A stretch of DNA of 64,000 nucleotides, from NCBI GenBank assembly GCA_902570695.1, contig CACFZE010000004.1, positions 1-64,000 on the forward strand. Direction: 5' to 3'. Each line of letters opens with the position of its first letter. The first letter of the stretch is position 1. The notes beneath the pieces are model-generated. The model did not search any database. It was not told where the DNA came from and saw nothing but the letters and a program-made list of their open reading frames with translations. The translations under genes and the position numbers were made by a program. This DNA comes from an uncultured Pelagibacteraceae bacterium (GTDB lineage Bacteria; Pseudomonadota; Alphaproteobacteria; Pelagibacterales; Pelagibacteraceae). Shown here one piece after another: positions 43,703-53,345 of the stretch.

Positions 43703-44875
43703 TTAATTTAATGCTTTTATACCAGGGAGAACTTTGCCTTCAAGATATTCTAAAAATGCTCCACCTGCAGTTGAAACAAAATTAAATTTATCTTTCATAT
43801 TTAGTGAATTAATTACTGCAACCGTATCGCCACCACCAACAACAGAAAATATTTTGTTTCCTCTGTTTGCTATATATTTTGCAACTTCTGAGCTTCCTAA
43901 TGAAAAATTCTTATTTTCAAAGTAACCTAATGGTCCGTTCCATAATATTGTTGAGGAATCGTCAATAATTCTTTTTATTTCAACTAATGTTTTTGATCCT
44001 ACATCAAGTATCATGTCATCATTTTCGATATCTTTAAAATCTTTTTCAAAAGATTTATCGTTCAATTTTTTTCCAATTTTAACATCTTTCGGGAAATATA
44101 TTTTACATTTATTTTTTTTAGCATCTGTAAAAATTTCTTGAATTATATAATCAATATTTTTTTCACATACAGAGTTACCAATATTTAAACCTTTGTATTT
44201 CAATATATTATTCGCCATAGCACCAACTATTATAATACTATTAAATTTTGGTATTAAATTTTTTATTATATTTATTTTCGAAGATATTTTAGATCCACCA
44301 ATTATACATGTTATAGGCTTTTTTATTTCAGAAGTTATCTTGTTGAGAGCATTTAACTCTGCATTAATTTGAATTCCACTGTACGATGGAATATACTTTG
44401 TTATTTTTGATACAGAAGCATGATCTCTATGTGAACACGAAAATGCATCATTAACATATATTTCACCTAAGCTTGCTAATTTCTTTGAAAATTTATCATC
44501 GTTGGCTTCCTCTTCAGGATAAAATCTAATATTTTCAAGTAGTACCAACTCATCATTTGAATTCTTAAAAATGTCTTCTTTATTTAAATTAAAAATGTTT
44601 TCTTTAAGTAATGATACTTCTTTTTTAATTTTACTTTTAATATATAACGATATCAATTCTAGAGAAAGTTCCTTGACTACCTTACCTTTTGGTCTTCCAA
44701 CATGAGAAATTATTATAATTTTTGCTTTTTTTTTTAATAGAAATTCTAGTGTAGGCATGATCTTATCAATCCGGTTAGAGTCTGTTATTTTTCCATTTTT
44801 TATTGGAACATTTAAATCAAGTCTAAGAATTACACTTTTATTTTCAATATTTTCTATATTTTCAATAGATTTCAT
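43703..44875 (-). CDS. pgk: Phosphoglycerate kinase
   Basis: 390 residues. VILRLDLNVPIKNGKITDSNRI, ISHVGRPKGK, LLENIRFYPEEEAND, NDAFSCSHRDHAS and the C-terminal FSVVGGGDTVAVIN and VSTAGGAFLEYLEG are all present, so substrate and ATP sites are intact. Makes ATP from 1,3-bisphosphoglycerate. The start overlaps the gap stop by one base. Confidence 0.98.
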   Translation of the reverse strand: MKSIENIENIENKSVILRLDLNVPIKNGKITDSNRIDKIMPTLEFLLKKKAKIIIISHVGRPKGKVVKELSLELISLYIKSKIKKEVSLLKENIFNLNKEDIFKNSNDELVLLENIRFYPEEEANDDKFSKKLASLGEIYVNDAFSCSHRDHASVSKITKYIPSYSGIQINAELNALNKITSEIKKPITCIIGGSKISSKINIIKNLIPKFNSIIIVGAMANNILKYKGLNIGNSVCEKNIDYIIQEIFTDAKKNKCKIYFPKDVKIGKKLNDKSFEKDFKDIENDDMILDVGSKTLVEIKRIIDDSSTILWNGPLGYFENKNFSLGSSEVAKYIANRGNKIFSVVGGGDTVAVINSLNMKDKFNFVSTAGGAFLEYLEGKVLPGIKALN

Positions 44876-45882
44876 TATTTGATCTTACTTACATACTCAG
44901 CAATATCACACATTCTATTCGAGAAACCCCATTCATTATCATACCAAGCTGAAATTTTACCCATTTTAGTACCAACTACATTTGTAAGTGAAGAGTCTAT
45001 GATTGCAGATGCGCTATTGTGATTAAAATCAACTGAGACTAACTTCTCATCTGTAACATTTAGAATATTTTTAAGTTTCGTTTTAGAAGCTGAAAATAAT
45101 GAATTATTTAATTTTTTTAAGGTAATATTTTTTTTTACATTGAATACAAATTCTATTAATGAAACATTTGGTGTTGGCACTCTCATTGCTATCCCCTCTA
45201 ACTTGCCTTTCAATGAGGGTATAATCTCACCAATAGCTTTTGATGCACCAGTAGATGTGGGTACAATTGATTGACTTGCAGATCTCGCTCTTCTTGGATC
45301 TTTGTGAGAATTATCTAATATTCTTTGATCACTTGTAAAAGCATGTATGGTTGTCATAAAACCATTAAGAATTATAAAATTTTTATTAATCACGTCTGCA
45401 ACAGGAGCTAAGCAATTTGTTGTGCAAGAAGCTGCTGAAATAATTCTATCATTCTTGTTGATCTTCTTATGATTTACGCCAAAAACTATAGTTTTATCTG
45501 CCATTTTACATGGGGCCGATACAATAACTTTTTTTACACCATTTTCTATATGTGGTAGTAATTGATCTTTAGAATTAAACTTACCTGTGCACTCAAAAAC
45601 ATAATCTACACCATATTTTTTCCACTTTATGTCATTAATCATAGAGTGTTGTGTGTAAGATATTTTTTCATTATTTATTTTTATGTAATTTCCTCCAGAT
45701 TTTACCAGAGAACTAAAATTACCATGAATTGAATCATATTTTAATAAATTTGCACAAATTTCAGAGCTCGATCTATTATTAATATGTTTGATAATTATTT
45801 TACCTTTGTAATTTTCATAAATTGACCTCACAATCATTCTGCCAATTCTTCCCATACCGTTAATGCCTACTTTTATTGTCAT
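44875..45882 (-). CDS. gap: Glyceraldehyde-3-phosphate dehydrogenase
   Basis: 335 residues. KVGINGMGRIGRMIVRS is the NAD site, AASCTTNCLAPVA holds the catalytic cysteine near residue 153, and the histidine is in the later TTIHAFTSDQ region. RRARSASQSIVPTSTGASKAI and SAWYDNEWGFSNRM complete the family pattern. It overlaps tkt by four bases and pgk by one. Confidence 0.98.
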   Translation of the reverse strand: MTIKVGINGMGRIGRMIVRSIYENYKGKIIIKHINNRSSSEICANLLKYDSIHGNFSSLVKSGGNYIKINNEKISYTQHSMINDIKWKKYGVDYVFECTGKFNSKDQLLPHIENGVKKVIVSAPCKMADKTIVFGVNHKKINKNDRIISAASCTTNCLAPVADVINKNFIILNGFMTTIHAFTSDQRILDNSHKDPRRARSASQSIVPTSTGASKAIGEIIPSLKGKLEGIAMRVPTPNVSLIEFVFNVKKNITLKKLNNSLFSASKTKLKNILNVTDEKLVSVDFNHNSASAIIDSSLTNVVGTKMGKISAWYDNEWGFSNRMCDIAEYVSKIK

Positions 45883-47834
45883 TTTTTTAAATAAAGTTTA
45901 ATTTTTTTACTAATTTTTTCACTACTTAAACCAAAATGATCATAGACTTTTTTATAAGGAGCGCTTTTACCAAAGTCTTCTATTGAAAAAGACAAGCCCT
46001 TTTCAATATATTTTTCCCAAGACATTTTTGATCCTGCCTCAATTGAAAAAGTATTTTTGCTTTCTTTTAAGATTTTATCTTTATAGCTCCTGTTTTGTTT
46101 GTCAAAAATTTCTTGGCAAGGCATTGATATTACTTTTGAATAAATTTTTTGTTTGGCCAATTTATGACTAGTCTCAATAGCAAGATTAACCTCTGATCCT
46201 GAGGCTAAAATAGTTAAATTTATATTTTTTCCAGTCCTTATAACTTCGTAAGCTCCCTTAGAGCATAGATTTTTTTTGCTAAAATTCTTTCTTATGGGTT
46301 TTAAGTTTTGTCTAGTTAAAGCTAATATGCTAGGTGTTTTGTTGCTGTTTAAAGCAATATCCCAACATTCAATTGTTTCAGTTTGATCTGCTGGCCTTAA
46401 AACATTTAAGTTCGGAATAGATCTTAAAGCAGCAAGTTGCTCTACTGGTTGATGCGTAGGTCCATCTTCTCCAAGTCCTATTGAGTCATGTGTCATTATA
46501 TAAATTACTTTCTGTTTCATTATAGCGGACAGTCTTATTGAAGGTTTACAATAGTCTGAAAATATTAAAAAAGTACCTCCATAAGGAATGAAATTACTAT
46601 GAAGAGCTAATCCATTCATTATCCCACTCATTGCGTGCTCCCTAACACCATAGTGAATATAATTACCACCAAAGTTACTTGAATTAATAATTTTATGTAA
46701 CGTAGTTTTTGTATTGTTTGATCCCGCTAAATCGGCAGAGCCACCAATTAAAGTATTTCTCTCTTTTAATATAGCTGATAAAAACTTTTCTGAGGATTTT
46801 CTTGTAGCTATAGTCTTAAAATTTTTTATTGCATCTTTTTTTTGTTTTATAATTGAACTCGAGAATTTATTTTTTATAATATTTTTAAATTTTTGTTTGT
46901 GTTTGCTAAAAGTTTTATTCCATATTTTTTCTTTTTTGAAACCTTTTTCTCCAATTTTTCTCCATTCAATTAAAATTCTTTGAGGTATTTTAAATGGTTT
47001 ATAATCCCAATTTAATTTTTTTCTAACTAATTTAATTTCATCTATTCCAAGTGGACTTCCATGAGAAGAGGCCTTGCCACCTTTATTTGGAGATCCAAAT
47101 CCTATTTTTGTTTTACACGAAATCACAGTTGGTTTTTTTGATGTTTGTGCTTTTTTTAACGCATTATAAATTTCTCTGTAATTATGCCCATTGATCAAAA
47201 TATAGTTCCATCCATAGCTTTTAAATCTGTTTTTATAGTCATCTGAGACTGCTAAACTAGTAGGACCATCTATTGAAATAGAATTATTATCAAAAAGCAT
47301 TATAAGATTATTAAGTCTAAGGTGACCGGCTAGACTCATTGCTTCATGACTTATTCCTTCCATAAGGCACCCATCACCAGCCAAGACATAAGTTTTGTGA
47401 TTTATTAAATTACTTCCTAACTTTTTCTTTAAAATTTCTTCTGCAATTGCAAAACCCACAGAATTTGCAATTCCTTGACCTAAAGGACCAGTTGTTGTTT
47501 CAATACCTGAGTTTGGATGATACTCTGGATGTCCTGCACAAATTGAATTTAATTGTCTAAATTTCTTGATGTCGTTAAGTGATACCCTTTTATACCCAGT
47601 TAAGTACAAAAGCGAGTAAAGCAACATTGACCCATGTCCAGCTGATAAAATAAATCTATCTCTATTAAGCCAGTTTGGATTTTTTGGATTAAATTTTAAA
47701 AAATATTTAAATAAAATTGTTGCAACGTCAGCCATACCCATTGGCATACCTGGGTGACCAGAATTAGCGTTTTGAACCGCATCCATTGATAAAAAACGAA
47801 TAGCATTTGATAAATTTTTTTCTGTATTTTTCAA
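45879..47834 (-). CDS. tkt: Transketolase
   Basis: 651 residues, full length. ANSGHPGMPMGMADVATILF, LSAGHGSMLLYSLL, the thiamine-diphosphate motif GDGCLMEG...LNNLIMLFDNN, and MTHDSIGLGEDGPTHQPVEQ are present. It transfers two-carbon units in the pentose phosphate pathway; its cofactor links to the thiamine genes in this window. The start is TTG (MKNTEKNLSNAIRFLSMDA), required to keep the conserved N-terminus. First gene of the minus-strand run, divergent from the coiled-coil gene at 47887. Confidence 0.97.
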   Translation of the reverse strand: MKNTEKNLSNAIRFLSMDAVQNANSGHPGMPMGMADVATILFKYFLKFNPKNPNWLNRDRFILSAGHGSMLLYSLLYLTGYKRVSLNDIKKFRQLNSICAGHPEYHPNSGIETTTGPLGQGIANSVGFAIAEEILKKKLGSNLINHKTYVLAGDGCLMEGISHEAMSLAGHLRLNNLIMLFDNNSISIDGPTSLAVSDDYKNRFKSYGWNYILINGHNYREIYNALKKAQTSKKPTVISCKTKIGFGSPNKGGKASSHGSPLGIDEIKLVRKKLNWDYKPFKIPQRILIEWRKIGEKGFKKEKIWNKTFSKHKQKFKNIIKNKFSSSIIKQKKDAIKNFKTIATRKSSEKFLSAILKERNTLIGGSADLAGSNNTKTTLHKIINSSNFGGNYIHYGVREHAMSGIMNGLALHSNFIPYGGTFLIFSDYCKPSIRLSAIMKQKVIYIMTHDSIGLGEDGPTHQPVEQLAALRSIPNLNVLRPADQTETIECWDIALNSNKTPSILALTRQNLKPIRKNFSKKNLCSKGAYEVIRTGKNINLTILASGSEVNLAIETSHKLAKQKIYSKVISMPCQEIFDKQNRSYKDKILKESKNTFSIEAGSKMSWEKYIEKGLSFSIEDFGKSAPYKKVYDHFGLSSEKISKKIKLYLKK

Positions 47835-47886
47835 AAAGTATCCTATCTAGACTTAGGTGATTCAATTTATTAATATAGATATATAT

Positions 47887-48210
47887 ATGAAAAACATTGA
47901 TGAAAAAGAAAAAAAATTAAAGGATACTTTAAAAAAATTAGGAGAGATAAACATTCGACATAATGAAGAATTAGATAAAGTTGCAATTTTAAAAGATCAA
48001 AAAAATCAATTAGAAATTGAAAAAAAACAGATAACCACATCTCTACAAAGCTTAGAAGAAGAAAACTTAAAACTTAGAAGTCAAATAAGTGAATTAAAAA
48101 AGGATTACGAAACTTCAAAAAGAAAAGAAAATCAATTTAATGAAAAAATTGATGAATTAAATCAAGAAACAGATAATTTATTGGAAGAAATAGACAAATG
48201 GCAAATGTAA
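47887..48210 (+). CDS. Coiled-coil protein upstream of zapA (DUF4164-like)
   Basis: 107 residues from the ATG at 47887; a GTG ten codons upstream (47857) is also in frame, but its extra residues (MIQFINIDIY) are outside the coiled coil. Nearly the whole chain is a heptad-rich coiled coil (KKQITTSLQSLEEENLKLRS). A small coiled-coil gene of this kind beside zapA and tkt is common in alphaproteobacteria, and a ZapB-like division role is plausible but unproven. It overlaps zapA by 13 bp. Confidence 0.7.
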   Translation: MKNIDEKEKKLKDTLKKLGEINIRHNEELDKVAILKDQKNQLEIEKKQITTSLQSLEEENLKLRSQISELKKDYETSKRKENQFNEKIDELNQETDNLLEEIDKWQM

Positions 48211-48644
48211 ATATAAAATTTAATGGTAAAGAATATTTATTATCTTGTGAAGATGGACAAGAGGAACATTTGGAAGAATTATCCTTGAGTTTAAATAAAA
48301 AATTTAATGATCTAAAATTTGATCTTGGAAATATTGGAGAGAATAAATTATTACTAATATCTTCTATAAAAGTCATGGATGAGTATTTTGAAACCAAAAA
48401 AAAAGTAGATGCACAAAAAAAAGAGCTTCAAGAATTAAAAGAAAAGTTTAAAGAATTAAAATCTTTAGTTTATCAGTACAAAGATTACAAAGAAAATGAA
48501 ATTAAAAATTTAAGCTCAACACAAGAAGAACTTGAGAATGATATTGAAAACTACAAAATAAGTTATGAAAATTTAATAGACAAAGTAACCTTAGAAATAG
48601 AAGACTTTGTCAAAAAAAATAGCACAAGTACATCTATTTCATAA
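48198..48644 (+). CDS. zapA: Cell division protein ZapA
   Basis: 148 residues. The N-terminal ZapA domain (VNIKFNGKEYLLSCEDGQEEHLEEL) with LLLISSIKVMDEYFETKKK is followed by a long coiled coil. ZapA bundles FtsZ filaments in the division ring. Start ATG lies within the end of the upstream coiled-coil gene. Only seven bases separate it from the next gene, so the 6S RNA often found between zapA and the folate ligase gene in gammaproteobacteria is absent here. Confidence 0.88.
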   Translation: MANVNIKFNGKEYLLSCEDGQEEHLEELSLSLNKKFNDLKFDLGNIGENKLLLISSIKVMDEYFETKKKVDAQKKELQELKEKFKELKSLVYQYKDYKENEIKNLSSTQEELENDIENYKISYENLIDKVTLEIEDFVKKNSTSTSIS

Positions 48645-48651
48645 AATATAA

Positions 48652-49191
48652 GTGTCAAAATTTAAATTAAGAAAAAAAAATATTAAATTAAGAAAAAAAA
48701 AATATTTTGAAGTCAAAATAGGCAATAATATTATAAATAGTTTTCATAACAAAATTAATCTTTCAAAAAATAAAATCATTGGAGGTTATTTTCCAATAAA
48801 TTTTGAATTTGATTGTTTGCAAATACTAAAAAAATTTAATTCTAACGGTTATAGTATTTCGTTGCCAATTATAAAAAGAAATCATCAAATGGATTTTTAT
48901 AAATGGAGTCCAAATGATCCTTTAACAATAAGTTCATTAGGAATTCCTCAGCCACTAAAATTGAAAAAAGTATACCCAGATATAATATTTGTACCAATAG
49001 TTGCTTTTGATAAATTCAGGAACAGAATTGGCTATGGTGGTGGATTTTATGATAGATATTTAGAAAAAATTTCTCAAATTAAAAAATGTACAACAATTGG
49101 ACTGGCTTTTTCACATCAAAAAGTTAATAAAATTAATGTTGAAAATTTTGATAGAAAATTAGATTTAATTTTGACAGAAAAATTAATGTAA
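48652..49191 (+). CDS. 5-formyltetrahydrofolate cyclo-ligase family protein
   Basis: 179 residues. A basic N-terminus, IIGGYFPINFEFDCLQIL (ATP loop region), YKWSPNDPL, IFVPIVAFDKFRNRIGYGGGFYDRYL (the diagnostic G-Y-G-G-G-Y/F-Y-D-R) and IGLAFSHQ. It converts 5-formyl-THF to 5,10-methenyl-THF with ATP. The start is GTG. The position after zapA is conserved across proteobacteria. Confidence 0.92.
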   Translation: MSKFKLRKKNIKLRKKKYFEVKIGNNIINSFHNKINLSKNKIIGGYFPINFEFDCLQILKKFNSNGYSISLPIIKRNHQMDFYKWSPNDPLTISSLGIPQPLKLKKVYPDIIFVPIVAFDKFRNRIGYGGGFYDRYLEKISQIKKCTTIGLAFSHQKVNKINVENFDRKLDLILTEKLM

Positions 49192-49193
49192 AT

Positions 49194-50000
49194 ATGAAAA
49201 TTTTATTTTTAGGTGATATAGTTGGAGACGCAGGCTTTAAATCAGTAAAAAAAAACTTGCCAAATATAGTCTCAAAAAAAGGTATAGATTTTGTTTGTGT
49301 TAACGGTGAAAATGCAGCCAGTGAAGGTGTGGGTCTAACTGAAAATATTGCTAATGAACTTTTTAATATAGGTGTAGATGTAATTACAACAGGCAATCAT
49401 GTTTGGGATCAAAAAGAAATTTATGAATATATAAAAACTGAAAAAAAATTATTAAGACCAATAAATATGAGTGGAAATTTACCTGGTAAAGGTTTCTCCA
49501 TATTCAATTCAAAAAAAAATCTAAAAGTTGGTGTGCTAAATCTTATGGGTAACGTTTTTATGAAAAAGTGTGATGATGTTTTTAAAATTGCTACTGAATT
49601 TATTGCAGAAAAAAAAAAATCAAAAGATTATGATTTTTTAATAGTGGATTTTCATGGAGAAATAACAAGTGAAAAAATGGCTATAGGTAATCTATTTGAT
49701 GGATATGCAACTTTAGTTGTAGGTACGCATACGCATGTGCCAACAAATGATGCAAGAGTCCTTAAAAATGGAACTAGCTATATTACTGATGCTGGAATGT
49801 GTGGTGACTATGACTCGGTAATTGGTATGAATGCACAAAATTCAATTAACAGATTTCTAAAAAAAGAAGCTGTAAAACATTTTCCTGCCAATGGAGAAGC
49901 ATCTCTAAGTGGGGTAGTTGTAGATTGCGATGTAAGAAATGGGCTAGCAAAAAATATAGAAAGTTTCATTTTTGGTGGGAGTTTAAATAACGTAAATTAA
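49194..50000 (+). CDS. YmdB-family metallophosphoesterase
   Basis: 268 residues, full length. MKILFLGDIVGDAG, CVNGENAASEGVGLT, VITTGNHVWDQKEI, VDFHGEITSEKMA and VGTHTHVPTNDARVL supply the D, N/E, N-H and H-T-H metal ligands of the TIGR00282/YmdB family, whose Bacillus member hydrolyses 2',3'-cyclic nucleotides. Two bases lie on each side between its neighbours, in one operon. Confidence 0.92.
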   Translation: MKILFLGDIVGDAGFKSVKKNLPNIVSKKGIDFVCVNGENAASEGVGLTENIANELFNIGVDVITTGNHVWDQKEIYEYIKTEKKLLRPINMSGNLPGKGFSIFNSKKNLKVGVLNLMGNVFMKKCDDVFKIATEFIAEKKKSKDYDFLIVDFHGEITSEKMAIGNLFDGYATLVVGTHTHVPTNDARVLKNGTSYITDAGMCGDYDSVIGMNAQNSINRFLKKEAVKHFPANGEASLSGVVVDCDVRNGLAKNIESFIFGGSLNNVN

Positions 50001-50002
50001 TT

Positions 50003-50725
50003 ATGGCTGGACACTCACATTGGGCGGGTATTAAACATAAAAAAGGCAAAGCTGACAAACAGAGATCAAAAATTTTTTCTAAACTCTCTAGAGAAATCAC
50101 TGTAGCTGCAAAACTAGGAGATAAGAATCCCGATATGAATTCGAGATTAAGATCAGCAATACAAGCAGCCAGATCAGCTAACATGCCAAAAGAAAATATT
50201 GAGAGAGCAATTGAAAAGTCTTCTAACAATGATCAATCAAATTTTGAAAATATTAGGTATGAAGGTTTTGGACCTAGCAAATCTGCTGTAATAGTTGAAG
50301 CATTGACTGATAATAAAAATAGAACTGCTTCTAATATAAGAACAATATTTTCGAAAAATAACGGTTCTTTAGGAACCCAGGGTTCTGCATCACATAATTT
50401 TCAAAGATTGGGTGTAATTAAAATAGATAAAAATGAAATTGAACAAGATAAAATTTTTGAATTGGCAATCGAGTCGGGTGCAAATGATTGTATATCTCGT
50501 GATGAATTTCATGAAGTGCATACGGATATCGATGAAATATATGAAGTAAAAAAAAAATTTGAAAAAGTTATTGCAAATTTTCTTTCTACCGAAATCGAGT
50601 GGCTACCCATAAATAAGGTATCTCTTAAAGGTGAAGAAAATCAAAATATGGTAAAATTTTTAGAAACTCTTGACGATGAGGATGATGTACAAAATGTTTA
50701 TACAAATGTTAACTTTGAAGATTAA
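50003..50725 (+). CDS. yebC: YebC/PmpR-family protein
   Basis: 240 residues. MAGHSHWAGIKHKKGKADKQR, IFSKLSREITVAAK and YEGFGPSKSAVIVEALTDNK are the YebC hallmarks. Family members bind DNA as regulators, and recent work ties some to relief of ribosome stalling at prolines. In most alphaproteobacteria yebC precedes ruvCAB; here only a RuvC-like gene follows, starting at the very next base. Confidence 0.95.
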   Translation: MAGHSHWAGIKHKKGKADKQRSKIFSKLSREITVAAKLGDKNPDMNSRLRSAIQAARSANMPKENIERAIEKSSNNDQSNFENIRYEGFGPSKSAVIVEALTDNKNRTASNIRTIFSKNNGSLGTQGSASHNFQRLGVIKIDKNEIEQDKIFELAIESGANDCISRDEFHEVHTDIDEIYEVKKKFEKVIANFLSTEIEWLPINKVSLKGEENQNMVKFLETLDDEDDVQNVYTNVNFED

Positions 50726-51223
50726 ATGATTATTGTTGGAATTGATCCAGGAATAGCAGGTGCTATCTGTTTTTTTTCTAGTGGGAATGTTATTGATGTA
50801 ATCGATATGCCTACAATGGCTGAAGGAAAAAAAAATAAAAAACAAGTTAATGGTAGGCAAATTTATAATGAAATATTGCTAATAAAAAATAAATTTAAGA
50901 ATGAAAAAATGAGTGTAATAGTCGAACAAGTTTCTGCTATGCCAGGACAAGGTGTAACAAGCATGTTTAATTTTGGACAATCATTTGGAGTAATTAAAGG
51001 CATATGTTCTGCAATGGAGCTTCCAATTTTTTATGTTAGACCAGCAAAATGGAAAAAACATTTTAATTTGATTAATTCTGAAAAAGATGCCAGTCGAACT
51101 AAAGTAATAGATATGTTTCCTAGAATTTCTAATAAGTTATCAAGAAAAAAAGATAATAATAAAGCAGATGCTATTTTAATTGCTCAGTATTTTGAAAACA
51201 CAAGAGAAAACAACGATAACTAG
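50726..51223 (+). CDS. RuvC-like Holliday-junction nuclease, phage-type
   Basis: 165 residues with the RNase H/RuvC fold. IIVGIDPGIAGAICFF (D7), SVIVEQVSAMPGQG (E67), VRPAKWKKHF and KKDNNKADAILIAQYF (D143, D148) give the four acidic active-site residues. The V-E-Q-V-x-A-M-P-G-Q-G-V-x-S-M-F segment is typical of phage and prophage RuvC-like resolvases rather than the cellular RuvC. It lies exactly where ruvC sits in other alphaproteobacteria (yebC-ruvC-ruvA-ruvB-tol), but ruvA and ruvB are absent here. It probably resolves branched DNA. Confidence 0.8.
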   Translation: MIIVGIDPGIAGAICFFSSGNVIDVIDMPTMAEGKKNKKQVNGRQIYNEILLIKNKFKNEKMSVIVEQVSAMPGQGVTSMFNFGQSFGVIKGICSAMELPIFYVRPAKWKKHFNLINSEKDASRTKVIDMFPRISNKLSRKKDNNKADAILIAQYFENTRENNDN

Positions 51224-51279
51224 ACTATTAGAGTTTTTTGAAGACAAATTAATGACATATTTTAATGGGAAACGATTGA

Positions 51280-51954
51280 ATGGAAGCAGATATTGCAACG
51301 CAAAGTTTAGGTTTAGCAAGTAACACAGATTTTTCTTTAATTAGTTTATTTTTACGTGCGGATATTATTGTCAAGTCAGTAATCATAATATTAATTGTAA
51401 GTTCTATTTATTCATGGGCAATAATATTTGAAAAAATAAGAATGTTTAGAAAAATTAATAAAAGCGCAGAGGAATTTGAAGAGAAATTCTGGAAATCAAA
51501 GTCTGCTGAAACATTTTATAACAGTCTGCCTTCAAATATTGAGGATCCTATGGCAAAATTATTTAAAAGTTCTATGCAAACAGTTATAAAAACTAGATCA
51601 AAATCAAATTTATCTGAGAGACTATCTAGTGTTTTAGAAGTAAATATTGAAAAACAAATGGTAGCAGTTGAAAAGTATAATAGTTTTTTGGCAACTGTTG
51701 GATCGACAGCTCCATTTATAGGATTGTTTGGAACTGTTTGGGGAATTATGAATTCATTTCAATCGATTGCAATTTCAAGAAACACTAGCCTTGCAATAGT
51801 TGCACCAGGTATTGCTGAAGCCTTATTTGCAACCGCACTTGGATTATTAGCAGCAATTCCTGCTGTAATTGCGTATAATAAATTTAATTCAGACTCTAGA
51901 AAATACTCACAAAAATTAGAAAATTTTTCAAAAAGATTTTTATCAATTATTTAA
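51280..51954 (+). CDS. tolQ: Tol-Pal system protein TolQ
   Basis: 224 residues, three membrane helices. VKSVIIILIVSSIYSWAIIFEK is the first helix, and FLATVGSTAPFIGLFGTVWGIM and IAEALFATALGLLAAIPAVIAYN are the conserved ExbB/TolQ helices. With TolR it uses proton-motive force to energise TolA and keep the outer membrane tethered during division. The ybgC gene common upstream is missing; the 56-bp gap has nothing recognisable. Confidence 0.96.
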   Translation: MEADIATQSLGLASNTDFSLISLFLRADIIVKSVIIILIVSSIYSWAIIFEKIRMFRKINKSAEEFEEKFWKSKSAETFYNSLPSNIEDPMAKLFKSSMQTVIKTRSKSNLSERLSSVLEVNIEKQMVAVEKYNSFLATVGSTAPFIGLFGTVWGIMNSFQSIAISRNTSLAIVAPGIAEALFATALGLLAAIPAVIAYNKFNSDSRKYSQKLENFSKRFLSII

Positions 51955-52371
51955 ATGGGATTTAAGCTCAAAAGTTCAAAAAACGATCCAATGAGTGAAA
52001 TTAATGTAACACCATTTGTTGATGTAATGTTGGTTTTGCTAATTATATTCATGGTCACTGCACCATTGCTTACAGTTGGAGTTCAGGTAGATCTGCCAGA
52101 AACTTCTGCTGATACACTTCCTGAGGAAAATGAACCATTAACTTTAACAATTAATTCTAAAGGTGAAATTTTTATTCAGGAAACAAAAGTTGAGTTTAAC
52201 AATTTGATTGTAAAAATATTGGCAGTGTCAAATAATAGAACTGATACAAGAATTTATGTTAGGGGAGACAAAGCTATTAACTATGGAAGGGTTCTTGAAA
52301 TTATGGGAATGCTTTCAGGGTCCGGATTTACAAAAGTTGCTTTAATATCTGAGCCGAATAAAGAGAGATAG
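51955..52371 (+). CDS. tolR: Tol-Pal system protein TolR
   Basis: 138 residues. EINVTPFVDVMLVLLIIFMV has the essential Asp in the membrane helix, followed by a periplasmic domain (VDLPETSADTLP, IYVRGDKAINYGRVLEIMG). It begins on the base after the tolQ stop and is normal in length. Confidence 0.95.
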   Translation: MGFKLKSSKNDPMSEINVTPFVDVMLVLLIIFMVTAPLLTVGVQVDLPETSADTLPEENEPLTLTINSKGEIFIQETKVEFNNLIVKILAVSNNRTDTRIYVRGDKAINYGRVLEIMGMLSGSGFTKVALISEPNKER

Positions 52372-52376
52372 AGGTT

Positions 52377-53345
52377 ATGTATCGAGGTCTTTTAATCTCA
52401 TCTGGATTTCATATTGCTATTGTTATGGTGAGTATTTTGGCTTTACCATTTGTTGCAAAAAAACCTCTGGATATTCCACCTCTTATCTCTGTTGAGCTTA
52501 TTCAAATAGCTGAAAAGACAAATATTCCTTTCGCGCCAAAAGCATCAAAAATAATTGAGAAGGCAAAAAAAGAAAATGAAAAGCTTTTGTCCGAACAGGC
52601 TCCTCCTAAAAAAGTAAAAAAAGATGAAAAAAAAGAAGTTCAGACAGATAAAAAAAAAAATGAAATTTCTAAGGTTGCATCAAAAAAAACACCAACCAGT
52701 GAAAATAAAATAGAAAAGTTAAAAAAAGAAAAATTAAATGCTGTACCTATGCCAGATGAGGATAAACAAAAAATTCAACCTAAAGAAGAAAAAAAGCAGA
52801 AACCTTCAAAAGAAATTAATGACGAAAACATCAAAAAAATAGTTCAAACTAAAAAACCTATTTTAGATGAAAAAAAAGTTAAACAAGTTTCTGAATTTGA
52901 AAAAAAAGAAAAATTAGATTTAAATGAAATTGCAGCTTTAATTGATAAAAAAAAGGAAAATTTAGCAGAAACAAAAAAAGAAGTTGATAAGATTTCTCAA
53001 TCAACTGATGAGACTATGGATTATTCAAAATTAACCCTAAGTGAAGAGGATGCATTAAAGGCCCAAATATTTACATGCTGGAGTGTTCCTATAGGTTTGC
53101 CATTTAGTGAAGATTTATTAGTTAGAGTTAAACTCCAATTAAAGCCAGACGGAACAATTGAAAAACTTGAAATGTTAGATCATGCAAAAATGAACACACC
53201 TGGTAAAGAAAAATTTAGAACACTAGCAGATAGTGTAAGACGAGCTATTCAGTTGTGTAATCCATTAAAAGTTCCCACAAGTGGTTATGAAAGATGGAAA
53301 AATATGATTTTAAATTTTGACGCTCGTGATATGCTTGGAGGATAA
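52377..53345 (+). CDS. tolA: TolA-like energy transducer
   Basis: 322 residues. A membrane helix at about 6-24, a long Lys/Glu-rich coiled or extended region (about 50-210) and a C-terminal TonB/TolA-type domain ([49 protein letters not shown]) with two cysteines. It spans the periplasm to link TolQR to TolB/Pal. The sequence is low-complexity, so the call rests on the C-terminal domain and the gene order. Confidence 0.88.
   Translation: MYRGLLISSGFHIAIVMVSILALPFVAKKPLDIPPLISVELIQIAEKTNIPFAPKASKIIEKAKKENEKLLSEQAPPKKVKKDEKKEVQTDKKKNEISKVASKKTPTSENKIEKLKKEKLNAVPMPDEDKQKIQPKEEKKQKPSKEINDENIKKIVQTKKPILDEKKVKQVSEFEKKEKLDLNEIAALIDKKKENLAETKKEVDKISQSTDETMDYSKLTLSEEDALKAQIFTCWSVPIGLPFSEDLLVRVKLQLKPDGTIEKLEMLDHAKMNTPGKEKFRTLADSVRRAIQLCNPLKVPTSGYERWKNMILNFDARDMLGG

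Noticed and set aside
47837..47865. A promoter-like pair (TTGAAT, 17 bp, GATACT) reading towards tkt
   Set aside because: Its transcript start would fall inside the tkt reading frame past the TTG needed for the conserved N-terminus.
47857..47886. GTG start adding ten residues to the coiled-coil protein
   Set aside because: The added residues do not continue the coiled coil, and the ATG at 47887 is nearer the heptad region; not excluded outright.
48645..48651. Place where 6S RNA is often found, between zapA and the folate cyclo-ligase gene
   Set aside because: Only seven bases separate the genes, so no RNA gene fits there.
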